The notes beneath the pieces are model-generated. The model ran no database searches. It was given only the letters and a program-made list of their open reading frames with translations, and was not told the DNA's origin. Positions 43,708-54,058 of a DNA stretch of 64,000 nucleotides are shown here, piece by piece. The position numbers were made by a program, and so were the translations under genes. Each line of letters starts with the position of its first letter. Within the stretch, counting starts at the first letter, position 1. Source of the stretch: Acheta domesticus (lineage: Eukaryota > Arthropoda > Insecta > Orthoptera > Gryllidae); contig JAHLJT010008446.1 of assembly GCA_031308135.1 (NCBI GenBank), forward strand, positions 165,817,270-165,881,269, given 5' to 3'.

Positions 43708-43777
43708 GTAAGGAATTTTGTGTGCGATGTTTTCAAAAATTAATCAGATTAAAACTTTCTTCTTCTTTTTTTTGTAG
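43708..43777 (+). other. 70-base spliceosomal intron of the PERK-like gene
   Basis: It begins GTAAGG and ends TTTTTTTTGTAG after a long pyrimidine tract (about 43755-43773). A TAATCAGAT word at 43741 could hold the branch point. Its length is in the minimal-intron range common in insects. Phase: two bases of the codon lie before the intron and one after it. Confidence 0.85.
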
Positions 43778-43901
43778 TACTGTGTTTGTCAGTACTTTGG
43801 ATGGGCGCATAACAGCTTTAAATGGCCATGCTGATGGAACCGTCAAATGGTATATTGACGCATCCAGCCCTTTACTGTCATCAAGTATCCATAAACTTGA
43901 A
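43778..43901 (+). CDS. EIF2AK3: PERK-like ER-stress kinase, exon 2 (start of luminal domain)
   Basis: The 124-base exon encodes TVFVSTLDGRITALN, then KWYIDASSPLLSSSIHKLE, ending exactly on a codon before the donor GTAAGT. 'VSTLDGR(I)(A/T)AL...G...W..D..S..L.SSS..K.E' is the opening beta-propeller strand of the PERK luminal domain. The related sensor IRE1 has a similar STLDG word but lacks the SSS..K.E ending. I recognise no third exon before the window ends, so the remaining luminal domain, membrane span and kinase are not seen. Intron 2, if the gene is intact, exceeds 20 kb and would host the Tigger, piggyBac, LINE and Penelope relics downstream. Confidence 0.8.
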
Positions 43902-44935
43902 GTAAGTTTGGAGCAACTGAATAAGTGTTCAAGTGTCTAAGTACCAAATAATTTGGAAATTGTGATTCCAATTTTTTTTTTACTCTTTCTTTTGTCTTCT
44001 TCCCTATCTTCTCCACCTCCATGTTTTCTTCTTCTGTCTCCTCCTTCTTGAACTTTTCCAATTACACATTGATTGAATCACACATTGAATCACATATCAA
44101 CAATTTAAATTAAAAATAAATAAACCAATAAAAAATGAGATGAACTCTCATTTACTGAGATTCTTCCTTTTGTTAAGTTCAATTTCCGTTTTGTTTTGCC
44201 TCTCTTATGATAATTATAGGTGATTGTGCATATGGTTAAACCAGTCTGTCTTGGAAGTAAGTTTGCTGAACATTATGTGCTGATCATTTTTTGGGTGTTT
44301 GTTTCTGACAATGAAGTAGCATTGTAAGAATATGTTTATAGTTGTGGATATGAGGTATGCAAGATCGTTAAAAATGTTTAATGTCCAAGAAAACTTGTAA
44401 ACATTTCATTGAGAAGGAGACCTGTTCATCACCAAATTAAACTTATTTCTGGGGGATGAAGAGCAGGTTTGTCTGTGGATGCACTAATTTTAGAGGTACA
44501 CTATTTATATTACCAATGTTGTATAATTGATGAAATATTGACAATTCTTTAATGATGTGATATAAGTGCACAAAAGCTACCCAGAAAAGCCTGAATAGAC
44601 TGCATAATCTAATGGTTACAGTTATTAAATTATAATACTTAAGTGGATATGGCTGCCTTAAAAAATCTGCAAGGTAGATCTTTATTTTGGGCCAAAAAAA
44701 TTAGATCCTTTAGTGTTAACTTTCATATTTTCTGGACTCCATATGAACATACTGTTGAATTAACTACTGTTCTCAGTAAAATAATTATTGAAAAATGTGA
44801 AGCCCCAGATATTTTGTTCTGAAAAATTTAATCAGATTTTTAAGCCCAAACTTTGTGGGGAAATGCAGTATAACCTTTTAGGAAAATTTGGGACTTTGGG
44901 GGTTAGTGAAACAACGAAAGATTGTGTACCCTTGC
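43902..44935 (+). other. Start of PERK intron 2, no exon recognised
   Basis: It begins with the donor GTAAGT. Short frames here (for example VIVHMVKPVC at about 44221) do not match what should follow in the PERK luminal domain. A CT-rich block lies at 43978-44055. No other feature is supported. Confidence 0.5.
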
Positions 44936-44939
44936 AGCA

Positions 44940-45710
44940 TGAAAAGCAGTTAGTGAAAAATTGTAAGATTATTCGCAAAATAGAAATTTCCATTATCCAT
45001 AGACGATTTGGGACAGTTGTTAATTGAGATGAACTGTCAACTCCATTTAGGAGTAATAAGAAACTAATGTAAGAAAATAAAATAGATAAGAAAAAGCCAT
45101 GGAAAAACTTAAGATTACAGAACACTTCTGATCCTTTTTTGGTTTAAGATTTTCATGACCTGAACATTTATGACAGACAAAAAGTTGGAGAACTGGATCT
45201 CGCAGATAAACCAACACACATATGGGACTGGGTGATTCTGGCTTTTGTACTGATTCTAAGAACTTGAAAAGAGTTACTGAGAAAGAACAGAAAGTACATG
45301 GAATCATAATGGTATTAGGTAAGGAAAATATAATTATGATGGCATATTATTTAGCTGAAGAGAAATTATCATCACCTCTTCAAATCTTTTGTGCTTTAAA
45401 AATTATTAGTTTGTGGAGAGGAGGTAGTGACCTTCCTGGAGCAATTTAGGTGGTGTCTAGGAATGGTTACATTACTGCAGAGATCTTTCAAAAATTTTTT
45501 TTTTTCCATTTTGAAAGAACCGTTTGAGAATGACCTTTCCTGTTGGTCTTCGATGGACAGGTTACACTTCTGAACCCCCAAAACCAATGGAAACAAAATC
45601 TGTATAATTAAATTACCATCTTGCACAACAGACCTCCTGCAGTCTCTAGACCAAGTGTTCCCAATCCTTCTTTTGCATCAATCCCTTTTAAAGAATGGTT
45701 CGCTTTGTAG
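44940..45710 (+). pseudogene. pogo/Tigger-type transposase relic (DDE domain)
   Basis: Reading across frames gives THIWDWDDSGFCTDSKN (about 45212-45255), where DDSGF is the 'DESGF' block with the first catalytic Asp. Then KVHGIIMVLGKENIIMMAYY, LSSPLQIFCALK and WRGGSDLPGAI follow, then RNGYITAEIFQKF (45460-45500). After one frame change FDGQ (about 45550) corresponds to the second catalytic Asp. LPSCTTDLLQSLDQ (about 45618-45660) matches 'LPPHTTHLLQPLDV'. This order is that of pogo/Tigger/jerky transposases. The N-terminal helix-turn-helix is not clear, and at least three stops or shifts are present. No terminal inverted repeats were found. Confidence 0.75.
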
Positions 45711-45744
45711 ACCCCCTGCATTTCTTTCCTGTAATGGTCAGTAA

Positions 45745-45815
45745 AGCCCTCCAATCATAACACAAATAATTCTACATCTTCTTAGAAGAGGCTCATCATC
45801 TTTTGCTAATTGTTT
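45745..45815 (+). repeat. Gap-flanking duplicate, left copy
   Basis: CCCTCCAATCATAACACAAA continuing to TTTTGCTAATTGTTT matches 46816-46883 on the other side of the 1000-N gap, with one substitution and a small indel (CTTAGAAGAGGCTC versus CTTAGTAAGCTC). The sequence lies at the end of one contig and the start of the next. Confidence 0.9.
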
Positions 45816-46815
45816 NNNNNNNNNNNNNNNNNNNNNNNNNNNNNNNNNNNNNNNNNNNNNNNNNNNNNNNNNNNNNNNNNNNNNNNNNNNNNNNNNNNNN
45901 NNNNNNNNNNNNNNNNNNNNNNNNNNNNNNNNNNNNNNNNNNNNNNNNNNNNNNNNNNNNNNNNNNNNNNNNNNNNNNNNNNNNNNNNNNNNNNNNNNNN
46001 NNNNNNNNNNNNNNNNNNNNNNNNNNNNNNNNNNNNNNNNNNNNNNNNNNNNNNNNNNNNNNNNNNNNNNNNNNNNNNNNNNNNNNNNNNNNNNNNNNNN
46101 NNNNNNNNNNNNNNNNNNNNNNNNNNNNNNNNNNNNNNNNNNNNNNNNNNNNNNNNNNNNNNNNNNNNNNNNNNNNNNNNNNNNNNNNNNNNNNNNNNNN
46201 NNNNNNNNNNNNNNNNNNNNNNNNNNNNNNNNNNNNNNNNNNNNNNNNNNNNNNNNNNNNNNNNNNNNNNNNNNNNNNNNNNNNNNNNNNNNNNNNNNNN
46301 NNNNNNNNNNNNNNNNNNNNNNNNNNNNNNNNNNNNNNNNNNNNNNNNNNNNNNNNNNNNNNNNNNNNNNNNNNNNNNNNNNNNNNNNNNNNNNNNNNNN
46401 NNNNNNNNNNNNNNNNNNNNNNNNNNNNNNNNNNNNNNNNNNNNNNNNNNNNNNNNNNNNNNNNNNNNNNNNNNNNNNNNNNNNNNNNNNNNNNNNNNNN
46501 NNNNNNNNNNNNNNNNNNNNNNNNNNNNNNNNNNNNNNNNNNNNNNNNNNNNNNNNNNNNNNNNNNNNNNNNNNNNNNNNNNNNNNNNNNNNNNNNNNNN
46601 NNNNNNNNNNNNNNNNNNNNNNNNNNNNNNNNNNNNNNNNNNNNNNNNNNNNNNNNNNNNNNNNNNNNNNNNNNNNNNNNNNNNNNNNNNNNNNNNNNNN
46701 NNNNNNNNNNNNNNNNNNNNNNNNNNNNNNNNNNNNNNNNNNNNNNNNNNNNNNNNNNNNNNNNNNNNNNNNNNNNNNNNNNNNNNNNNNNNNNNNNNNN
46801 NNNNNNNNNNNNNNN
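45816..46815. other. Assembly gap, 1000 N
   Basis: Exactly 1000 undetermined bases flanked by near-identical ~70-base sequences. Any long open frames spanning it are artefacts of N. The two contig ends may overlap, in which case the real gap is zero or negative. Confidence 0.95.
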
Positions 46816-47110
46816 ACCCTACAATCATAACACAAATAATTCTACATCTTCTTAGTAAGCTCATCATCTTTTGCTAATTGTTTTGGCCTGTTCAACTACA
46901 GCCTTCCATTCCTTTCTGTTGTTCACTTATCTTTATTGTCTTAAGGTCATTTACTACATCACCCTTTCATCTTGCTATTGGCTTTCTCTTTTCCTTTGTT
47001 GCTGTAAGGTGCCATCCTAGGACTTTCTTTACCATCCTCCCATGCTTCGTTCCATAGGACATGCCCCAAACCAGCTTAACCCAGATATGCCTGACGTCCC
47101 CTATGTGGAA
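46816..47110 (-). pseudogene. LINE C-terminal remnant (minus strand)
   Basis: On the minus strand, after frame corrections, the segments KKVLGWHL.ATKEKRKPI and W..DVVNDLKTIKISEQQKG followed by MEGCS can be read. This is the 'RM...KKVL ... GRP..RW.DDV..DLK.....W...AQDR..W' C-terminal tail common in RTE- and Jockey-type non-LTR elements of arthropods. The left ~70 bases duplicate the other side of the gap. The rest of the element probably lies in the gap or is missing. Confidence 0.5.
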
Positions 47111-47580
47111 CGCTTAATATTTCTTTAGTTTCAAGACGTTTTTGCTTTTGCCGCTAGATATTTCTGATATGAAGCAGTATATGTAGGCTCCTTGAATGCA
47201 TTCACATAGTGATTCAGTTGTTTTTGGACAATAGAGAAGGGCAATCGTGAGAAGATTTGAGACTTCTGTAGTGTTTACTAAAAGTGAAAATATTTAATTT
47301 ATTATATAATTTCTGAACAAAAAACTTAGTTGTATTTACTGTGCAGATATTAAATATTAGATTAATATTAGTTTGGATACAATGAATTTTAATTTGGGCT
47401 AACAAATAATTTTTAGGTGATATTCAAATTGTTGTGTCCCTTATACGGAATGTTAGGAAAATTGATCATCATTTTGTATTACTAAAAGAAAAACCTTGGT
47501 TATCAAACGTACTTATTATTTGGTCATGGAATGCGTTTTTACAAATGAAGAACACTTAAAAATGTTCATTTTTGTAACAG

Positions 47581-49790
47581 AGGTTGGAATTTGGCTGAAA
47601 TAACTGAATTACTGGAAGACGGTCCAATTCATGTCAGAGGGTCTGGGGAAGTAGACAATTATTCAACATCAGGAAAAGATTTGTGAGGAAGTCACGAATG
47701 AAGATTCAGGCGAAGAAGACATTGATAATATAAACAATCTTCCAGGATGTTTGTTGCGGTCAGAGGCAGAGTTGCTGAAAGGTCTCATTAATGATGACTG
47801 AGAGGAGGAGAATGCTGGAGAATATTCAAAGACTAAACATCGTAAGAAGAAAAGAAATTGCATCCATAGAGAAAAAACTTTGTGCCCCGTGACCAGTATC
47901 ACTTGGAATTTCTTTGAGATATTCGAAGAAGATATGTTACCAGTGAAAGAATTCTTTCTCTATGTGATGATATTTGTGTTGACCAAATAATTGTAAAGTC
48001 GAATAGTTATGCTTCTCAGAAATATGATACTGGGAATATCACTTGACAGAAATAAAATGTTATTGGAATTTTGCTAGTAAGTGGGTGGGTATATGCAAGT
48101 TCATTGGCGCAGAATGTACTGGGAACAGTCAAAAGCTTCTCAAAATGGGTCTGATTTCTTATTCAATGAGTAGAGACCGATTTTATTTTAGCATGTTAAA
48201 TTTTCGCTCAGGTGACAACTATCACATTGATAAAACCAACAAGTTCGCTTTTTACAGTGCATCCCCTGGTTACAGTTCTAAATGACAAATTTTATGTGTT
48301 TGTGTCAACTGAAGAACACCATAGCGTGGATGAATCCATGGTGCCTTATTATAGCAGACACTGGTGCATATAATTTAGAAGGGATAAACCTATTTGTTAT
48401 GGGTACAAATTTTGGGCGGGCTCCACACCACTTGGCTTGGTTGTACAGATGAACCCATAACCAAGGCAAACATTCAAGCATTTGAGAAGATTATAGAGAA
48501 ATGGGTTTGGGTGCTCCTGTGGTCTTACAATACAACATTCTAGCTGCACTTCACAAATCGCCTCATCACTAGAGACAGAATTTTTATGTAATTACATATT
48601 TTTTGTCTTTCTACTTTCCGTTCTCAAAATTGTAATCTTGGCGAATCCCAGCCATCCTAACACAATATCGAATTTTTTCGTTACAAATTTTTACATGTTT
48701 AGTACTATATTACATATTTTGCTGTTTTCACAATATGTTTTCTTATTTTATCAATTTTCTTGTATTTAATTCCATATTTTGTTATGAAGAGATGTATTTT
48801 ATTTTAAATATCAGCATTTTCCCTGCATTATTGGGGAAATCTAGGTGTCCAAAGCATCATTGACATTGTGTAACCTTAATTTCAGAAAACAATTTGCGAT
48901 CACTGAAGTGTAACACTTTGATGAAGATGCTACAGTATATGTTGCTGGTCGTAGATCTCGCCAGTTTGTGCGATGGCTTGTATTGCGATTAGTGTAATGC
49001 TAAACTATGGTCCTGGATTACAATAGATGAAGCTTTTACTAGTGATGAGAAAGCTGTATGATGTGAAGTGAGCAGTTTTTAGAAATCTAATTTCGTATTA
49101 CGTAAATATATATTTTATTATTTGTGTATTTTAATATTACATATTATATCTTATTTTACATATTTATTACATATTCTTACTATTTTCATTACATATTTAT
49201 GTACATATTTTTACATTTTTTACTACGTATTTTTTCGGTCTCTACTCATCACCTTTATTTTGATATAAGTTTTACATCCCTCCCACTGCTAGAAGAACTA
49301 GAGAAGAGAGAAATGAAAGAAACGGGCACTATCAAAGAAACTAGGAGACAATAATGTTCACTGGCAATAAAATCTATCATGACGAAGAAGGAAAGAGGTT
49401 CATTCGACTGTTGTCTCAGAAGATAAGAATATTGTCGTGTGTGTCACAAAAACTTGGTGATTCTAGCTTCAAATGCTACTTGTGTTAAACCATTGCTGAA
49501 AGTGAGCAGATACTTACAAAAAATAAGACTAGAATTACCATTACACACCCCCATATTGTTTACAAATATAAAATTATATTGGGATGTCGATAGATGCAAC
49601 CTAAATGTCAGTCTGTACCACACATCGATCAGGAGTGTCATTTTCCACTAATTGCACAGTATATTGATGTGACTGTCCAAAAAACTTGACAACTACATAA
49701 GAAGAGAGGTTGCAAACTTGACCACTTAGAATATTGCAAAGGAATTTTGCTTTCAATTTTATCAGGAGAAAAAAGCTCCAAAACGAGTTA
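47581..49790 (+). pseudogene. piggyBac-type transposase relic (PGBD-like)
   Basis: Despite many stops, the family order is visible. An acidic N-terminus (SGEEDIDNINNLPG) is followed by TWNFFEIFEED, then SNSYASQKYDTGNIT. The 48043-48285 frame has a core with CKFIGAECTGNSQ, MGLISYSMSRDRFYFSMLNF and SGDNYHIDKTNK. At about 48325, SVDESMVPYYSRHW holds the first catalytic Asp, and GYKFWAGSTPLGLVVQ follows at about 48400-48450. Later come LVILASNATCVKPL.KVSRY (about 49455-49515), VDRCNLNVSLYHTSIR (about 49586-49635) and LIAQYIDVTVQ...QLHKKRGCKLDHLEY (about 49655-49735). The downstream catalytic Asp regions are too decayed to call. AT-rich inserts (48600-48800, 49090-49230) with repeated TACATATTT words disrupt it. 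Confidence 0.8.
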
Positions 49791-51149
49791 TGATATCGTT
49801 TCTATTATTTTATAACATCACAAGAGTCAAACACGGTACAAAGTATGTCACAAAAAACTCTCGAAAAATGCATTGAGTGTAGTGTAGGTCTCATGTAAAT
49901 TTGTTTCACTGCATATCATTCAAAATGAATAAAATAATGTGAAAATACTAAAAAAACACTATCTGTGATTTCATATTTTCCCATTTTTATTTTTGTTTCC
50001 ATGTAAAAGTTATTATTACATAAAAATATCTTGCACAAGCTCTACACATTTTTTATTTTACTTCTGTTATTAGCTAAACAATTTGAAACTTGGTATTTCT
50101 TCAAATAAAATTATAATGATAAAGTTGATCATTCATTTTCCTGATGTTCCACATATGGGACACTGTTTTCTCGTGCATTCCAAATTTCAAAATTGATAAA
50201 TTTGTTTTTCTTTTCTAAAATCTTGCAATTAAGTAAATAAATAAGAGTTGATAAATTATTTTCATATTTTAACACTTCAGGCATGTCCAGGTTAATCGTA
50301 AAGTTCTAATACGGTTAACAATATTTTTGTTTTTAATTAGTAGAGCTCGGAAGTTTGGTAAAATGCTTTTTTTTATTGTTGATGCGATTTTATGACTTTT
50401 AACAATAGGACTCTCTTAATTGTACTTCTGTAGATGTTTTAGTAGATTTATATTTTGCATATTTTAGCAGAGAATATGTCTGCAAGCCTGGACAACATGA
50501 AGGCACGGTTGTGTTGTCACAGAGGGTCCAGTGTCAGGTTGCGTTAAGAATCTAAAAGGGGAAGGAAGATGATAAGTGAAGATTTGTGATGTTTTTCATT
50601 GCTCCTGACAGTTGTTCACTCACAACATCTCACCCTATGTGTATGGCCATGGATCCCTTTTGAGGACAGAGCTGTCGGTACGTGATATACCCTTCATAGT
50701 TCCTTCTTGTTATCTCTTCTACACTAGTGCAAAGAACGAAATCTATAATTCCATTTTCACAGATACCATTTCAAGATTCTAAAGGAATTTCACAATAGCA
50801 TTTTGTAGAAACAGCGTCGCGAGTAAAATAAATTCATAGATGTCATATTTGATGGTCATGTGCAATCAAGATTACAGAGAAAAGGTAGTTTCCTTCCACG
50901 TAAGTGCTAATGTACATTTTAGAGTTAAATAAAAATGTGAATCATTTTAATTATTAATTTTTAAAACAATTACTTTTGAATGGTGATTTTTCAATATTTC
51001 CTGTATGGTACCCCCTGCTTAAGCCAGAATAAATGCCTTTTTTGTGTACCTATTATTGTTAAAATAAATGCCTTTTTGTCTGCCTATTTTAGGTAAAATA
51101 AATGCCTGAACTTCCAGGCTCTATTAATTAGGTTTCCTAATTTCACATT
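49791..51149. other. Non-coding stretch; 'AATAAATGCC' words near its end
   Basis: No gene recognised. Between 51020 and 51110 the word AAAATAAATGCCT recurs three times beside CTATT words, complementing the AAATAGGCA repeat at 160-415 and 33690-33925. A diverged inverted copy of that repeat may end here. Confidence 0.45.
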
Positions 51150-52960
51150 GGGTCATTCCATGCAAAAAAGTAGGAAATCTGACACTACATCTCAGAATTT
51201 AAAAATATTTTTCCACCTTACTTATCATGATACTTGCATGAACCAGGTACAATATTTTTGTCTCATCAGCCATTGTTTAGCAACAATGGGCACTTGAAAT
51301 ATTAGACTAGCAGTCTGTAGACATTCCATTATGATTTTTTTCCGATGATATGCAAACAAGCAAAAAATATGAAAGTGACATTATTTGTAGAAGAAATGTC
51401 AAGGATAATTTTACGCTGAAGATATTTTTTTTACCGTGAGTCTTTAACAATTAGGAAGTAAACAAATTCTAAAAAATGCAATAAATGGAAATGTAATATT
51501 TTTAAATTCTTGAATTTTGGGAGAAAAATTGCTGAAACTTCTTTCAAGCTACTCTGTAAATTTCATCATGGAATCTTGAATGGTTTTAAAGTTATGAATA
51601 AAAGTATCTTACTGGCGCTCCGTAAACGAACTCATCTCAGCTGCTAGAGCCGCCATGCCCCAGCGCTCTTCGTCAGCACTCGGCGTTTCTTTTTTCCTCT
51701 GCGACGCAATGGTGGATTTCGCAAAAGTACTTCTCTAGGTGTTAATTTTGCTGTACGAGCTACATGAAGAGATACGCCAAATTCGACCATTCTTTTTTGT
51801 TCACTCCAACTTTGGTAAACACATTAAAATTATATTTCTCATTAGCTGTTTTCACATTTGAAAATTTTTCTTTGAATTGTGTCAACATTTCTTCTCCATC
51901 ATTGCTTTCTGTACTCTCATGAAATAATTCAGAAACTGCTTTATTTACGGCACTCACCTTTCTCCTTGCATAAGATTTCTCTTGGGTTTGTTTTCGCAAT
52001 GACAATTGTGATTGACCCAGAGGATGTAAACATTATTGATAGTGGCTTCCTCTGCAACTCCTGGGGCTACGTACTCCTCGTCACTTGACGTTTTCACTTC
52101 GCTGTTTCAGTTGAGTCCCTAAGATCTGCATTGGGCAATTTGGATATTTTGCGATGACACAGATCGCATATTGCTTCTCCTACCACTGAATTCTGTATTT
52201 TCTTCCGCATTGCCTCTGTTATCTTTCTCTTACCCACCCGACTTTTGTGCTTCTCAAGTCCGAATGGACTGCAGCACCAAAGTCTGTTAAACGTATTCAC
52301 AATCTTTGGCATTTTCTTTCACGATGTATCACTGAACAGTAACACGCGGAAACTAAGCCTGTAAACTGGTGTCAGGATCCTTTCGAAGGCATCGATGGAT
52401 ATCCCTAGGGAATGAACTTGGCGGTGCCTGCCTACGACCTTGCGTCACCCCTCGCTGGGCAAAGACATGCAACTTTCAACCTTAAGAGCAAAATGCGCGT
52501 ATACTTTTCATTTAATAACTTAAGCATTTTTTAAGATTCCATCGCAACAGTTTGCAGAATGGTTATTTATTGGTTCTTCTTGCAGTGTGTAAAATATGAA
52601 AGAAAAGAAAATAATACTTTTGAAGAAAAATGTATTTGTTTAATTTATTAGCATTTTTTTATTATAAACAAATATCTCAATCCTTAATTATTATTAACTG
52701 CTTAAAATATGATCATTTATCTTCAAAATAGTGTGCCTGTTTTAAAGTTTTATTCATTTAATGAACATCATAATTATTATCATTATTGAGTACATTGTGT
52801 CATCGTCCATGTTTAACCCGTAATTGTTGCTAAACTGCTGAAGATATTAATTTCATAAATTGTCTTTTAACTGTTCATCATTAGTAGATTAATGTAATAA
52901 AATATGAAAAACATCTGAGACTCACTGTCAGAAAACCTGAAATTTTGCATGGAATGACCC
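51150..52960. mobile_element. DNA transposon with GGGTCATTCCATGCAAAA inverted ends, 1.81 kb
   Basis: The left terminus GGGTCATTCCATGCAAAA is matched at the right by TTTTGCATGGAATGACCC, an 18-bp terminal inverted repeat. Both sides are followed by ATT, a possible 3-base target duplication. The left 465 bases are nearly identical to 16384-16850. The right half encodes the N-terminal part of a transposase-type protein on the minus strand (51760-52312), with a CpG-richer leader beyond it (52320-52500). The catalytic region is missing, so this is an internal-deletion derivative. The superfamily is not known to me. Confidence 0.8.
51760..52312 (-). pseudogene. N-terminal part of an uncharacterised transposase-type protein
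   Basis: From the ATG at 52312 the minus strand reads MPKIVNTFNRLWCCSPFGLE, a basic stretch KSRVGKRKITEAMRKKI, then ICDLCHRKISKLP. The CC...C..C arrangement resembles a small zinc-binding domain. A stop at 52094 is followed by SSDEEYVAPGVAEEATINN in the same frame. After a frame change comes LSLRKQTQEKSYARRK...VNKAVSELFHE (from 52005) and EEMLTQFKEKFSNVKTANEK. I recall a similar layout (Cys-rich start, then 'QLKEKF....SEKVQILT') from multicopy uncharacterised proteins of insects and Hydra. It ends at 51760 where the catalytic region should begin. Confidence 0.6.
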
Positions 52961-53339
52961 ATTATATTTTATTCTTCAAATTCCATTTCATAGTTTACCT
53001 GGCCAGAGATTCTTCTCAAACTTTTCCTTTAAAAACCTTAGCTTTGTATATGAACATCCTGGAGAAACCCACATTTCTGCTGTCTATGTGATTAGAGAGA
53101 GGTGTCATAGTGAGTCGTAATTTGCACTTTTAGATATCAATGTACTTCTGAAGAATAATTGATTTGCAAAGTAGCTGTTATTCATTCTTTTATTTCTTCT
53201 TTGATGTGTTTATGGTTATTGACTGAAGACCCAAGATGTTTATATGAAGTAAATTCTTGGTAACTAATATCAATTCTTGTATAATTTAATTGTTCTGAGT
53301 TTGCATCTCATGTATTTTATTTTATGGTTATTTGTAAAT

Positions 53340-53720
53340 AATCCATATTCTAAGGCCTATTCTTTCAGATGTTGAGATATGGCATAATAGTCTGGGAAAA
53401 CACATCTTATAGCTCCCAGACTTTCTGATTACAAAAAAGAATTATACGAATAATAAGCAAATTCCACCGACGTTATTCTCGTAAGTCTCTCTTTATTAAT
53501 CTAGGTATGTTACCATTACTTTGTCTCCTGATTTACGAATCAGTAGTTTTTGTCAAAAATGACTTACTTCAGGGTGGGAATATATTTTCAGCAAACGCCT
53601 ATGTCTACAAGATAACACATTTTTTTTTTAGATTTATTATTAATTCTGCAATGAAGTATCATTACTTGGTGGCAGAATATTTAAATTACAAGAGAGTACT
53701 TGATTTAGAAAAAAAAACAA
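53340..53720 (+). pseudogene. LINE reverse transcriptase C-terminal fragment (+)
   Basis: Reading with two frame changes: LFQMLRYGIIVWENT (about 53365-53410), QKRIIRIISKFHRRYSRKSL (about 53434-53493), FINLGMLPLLCLLIYESVVF (about 53493-53552), VKNDLL, then a degraded tail. This matches the '..YGI..WG....  LQKR.IRII......  LF..L.ILTL...Y......' region near the C-terminus of Jockey/CR1-type enzymes. The catalytic core is missing. It lies just left of a minus-strand LINE. Confidence 0.65.
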
Positions 53721-53784
53721 ACAAACAATAATTAAGAATAATGGTACATAATTTCACAGCGCAAACCTTACTCCAATTCATTTT

Positions 53785-53900
53785 ACTCCACTTCACTTCA
53801 GTTCACTTCACTGCACTGCACTTCACAACACTTAACTGATATGCATCTCTTTCGCATTTCTTTCCCTCCACTACACAACACTGCACTGCACTGCACTACA
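53785..53900 (+). repeat. Imperfect CACTTCA / CACTGCA simple repeat
   Basis: Short units CACTTCA, GTTCACTTCA and CACTGCACTG recur irregularly, interrupted by 53828-53876. The tract lies in the 3' part of the minus-strand LINE and is followed by TAA and ACT trinucleotides to about 53960. Confidence 0.7.
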
Positions 53901-54058
53901 CGAATATAAATAATAATAATAATAATAATGACAATACTACTACAACTACTACTAATAATAACAATTAGACAAATTACTTAATAGGAAATTCTACTTATTT
54001 AACAGTAGAAACTTAACAATAATACAATGACATAAAATATAGATGAATAGCTAGGAAA

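Noticed and set aside
44221..44330. Candidate PERK exon 3 (VIVHMVKPVC...)
   Set aside because: The sequence does not match the luminal-domain segment expected after exon 2, although an acceptor-like TATAG precedes it.
45738..46877. Several 350-codon open frames on both strands
   Set aside because: They consist almost entirely of undetermined bases from the 1000-N gap.
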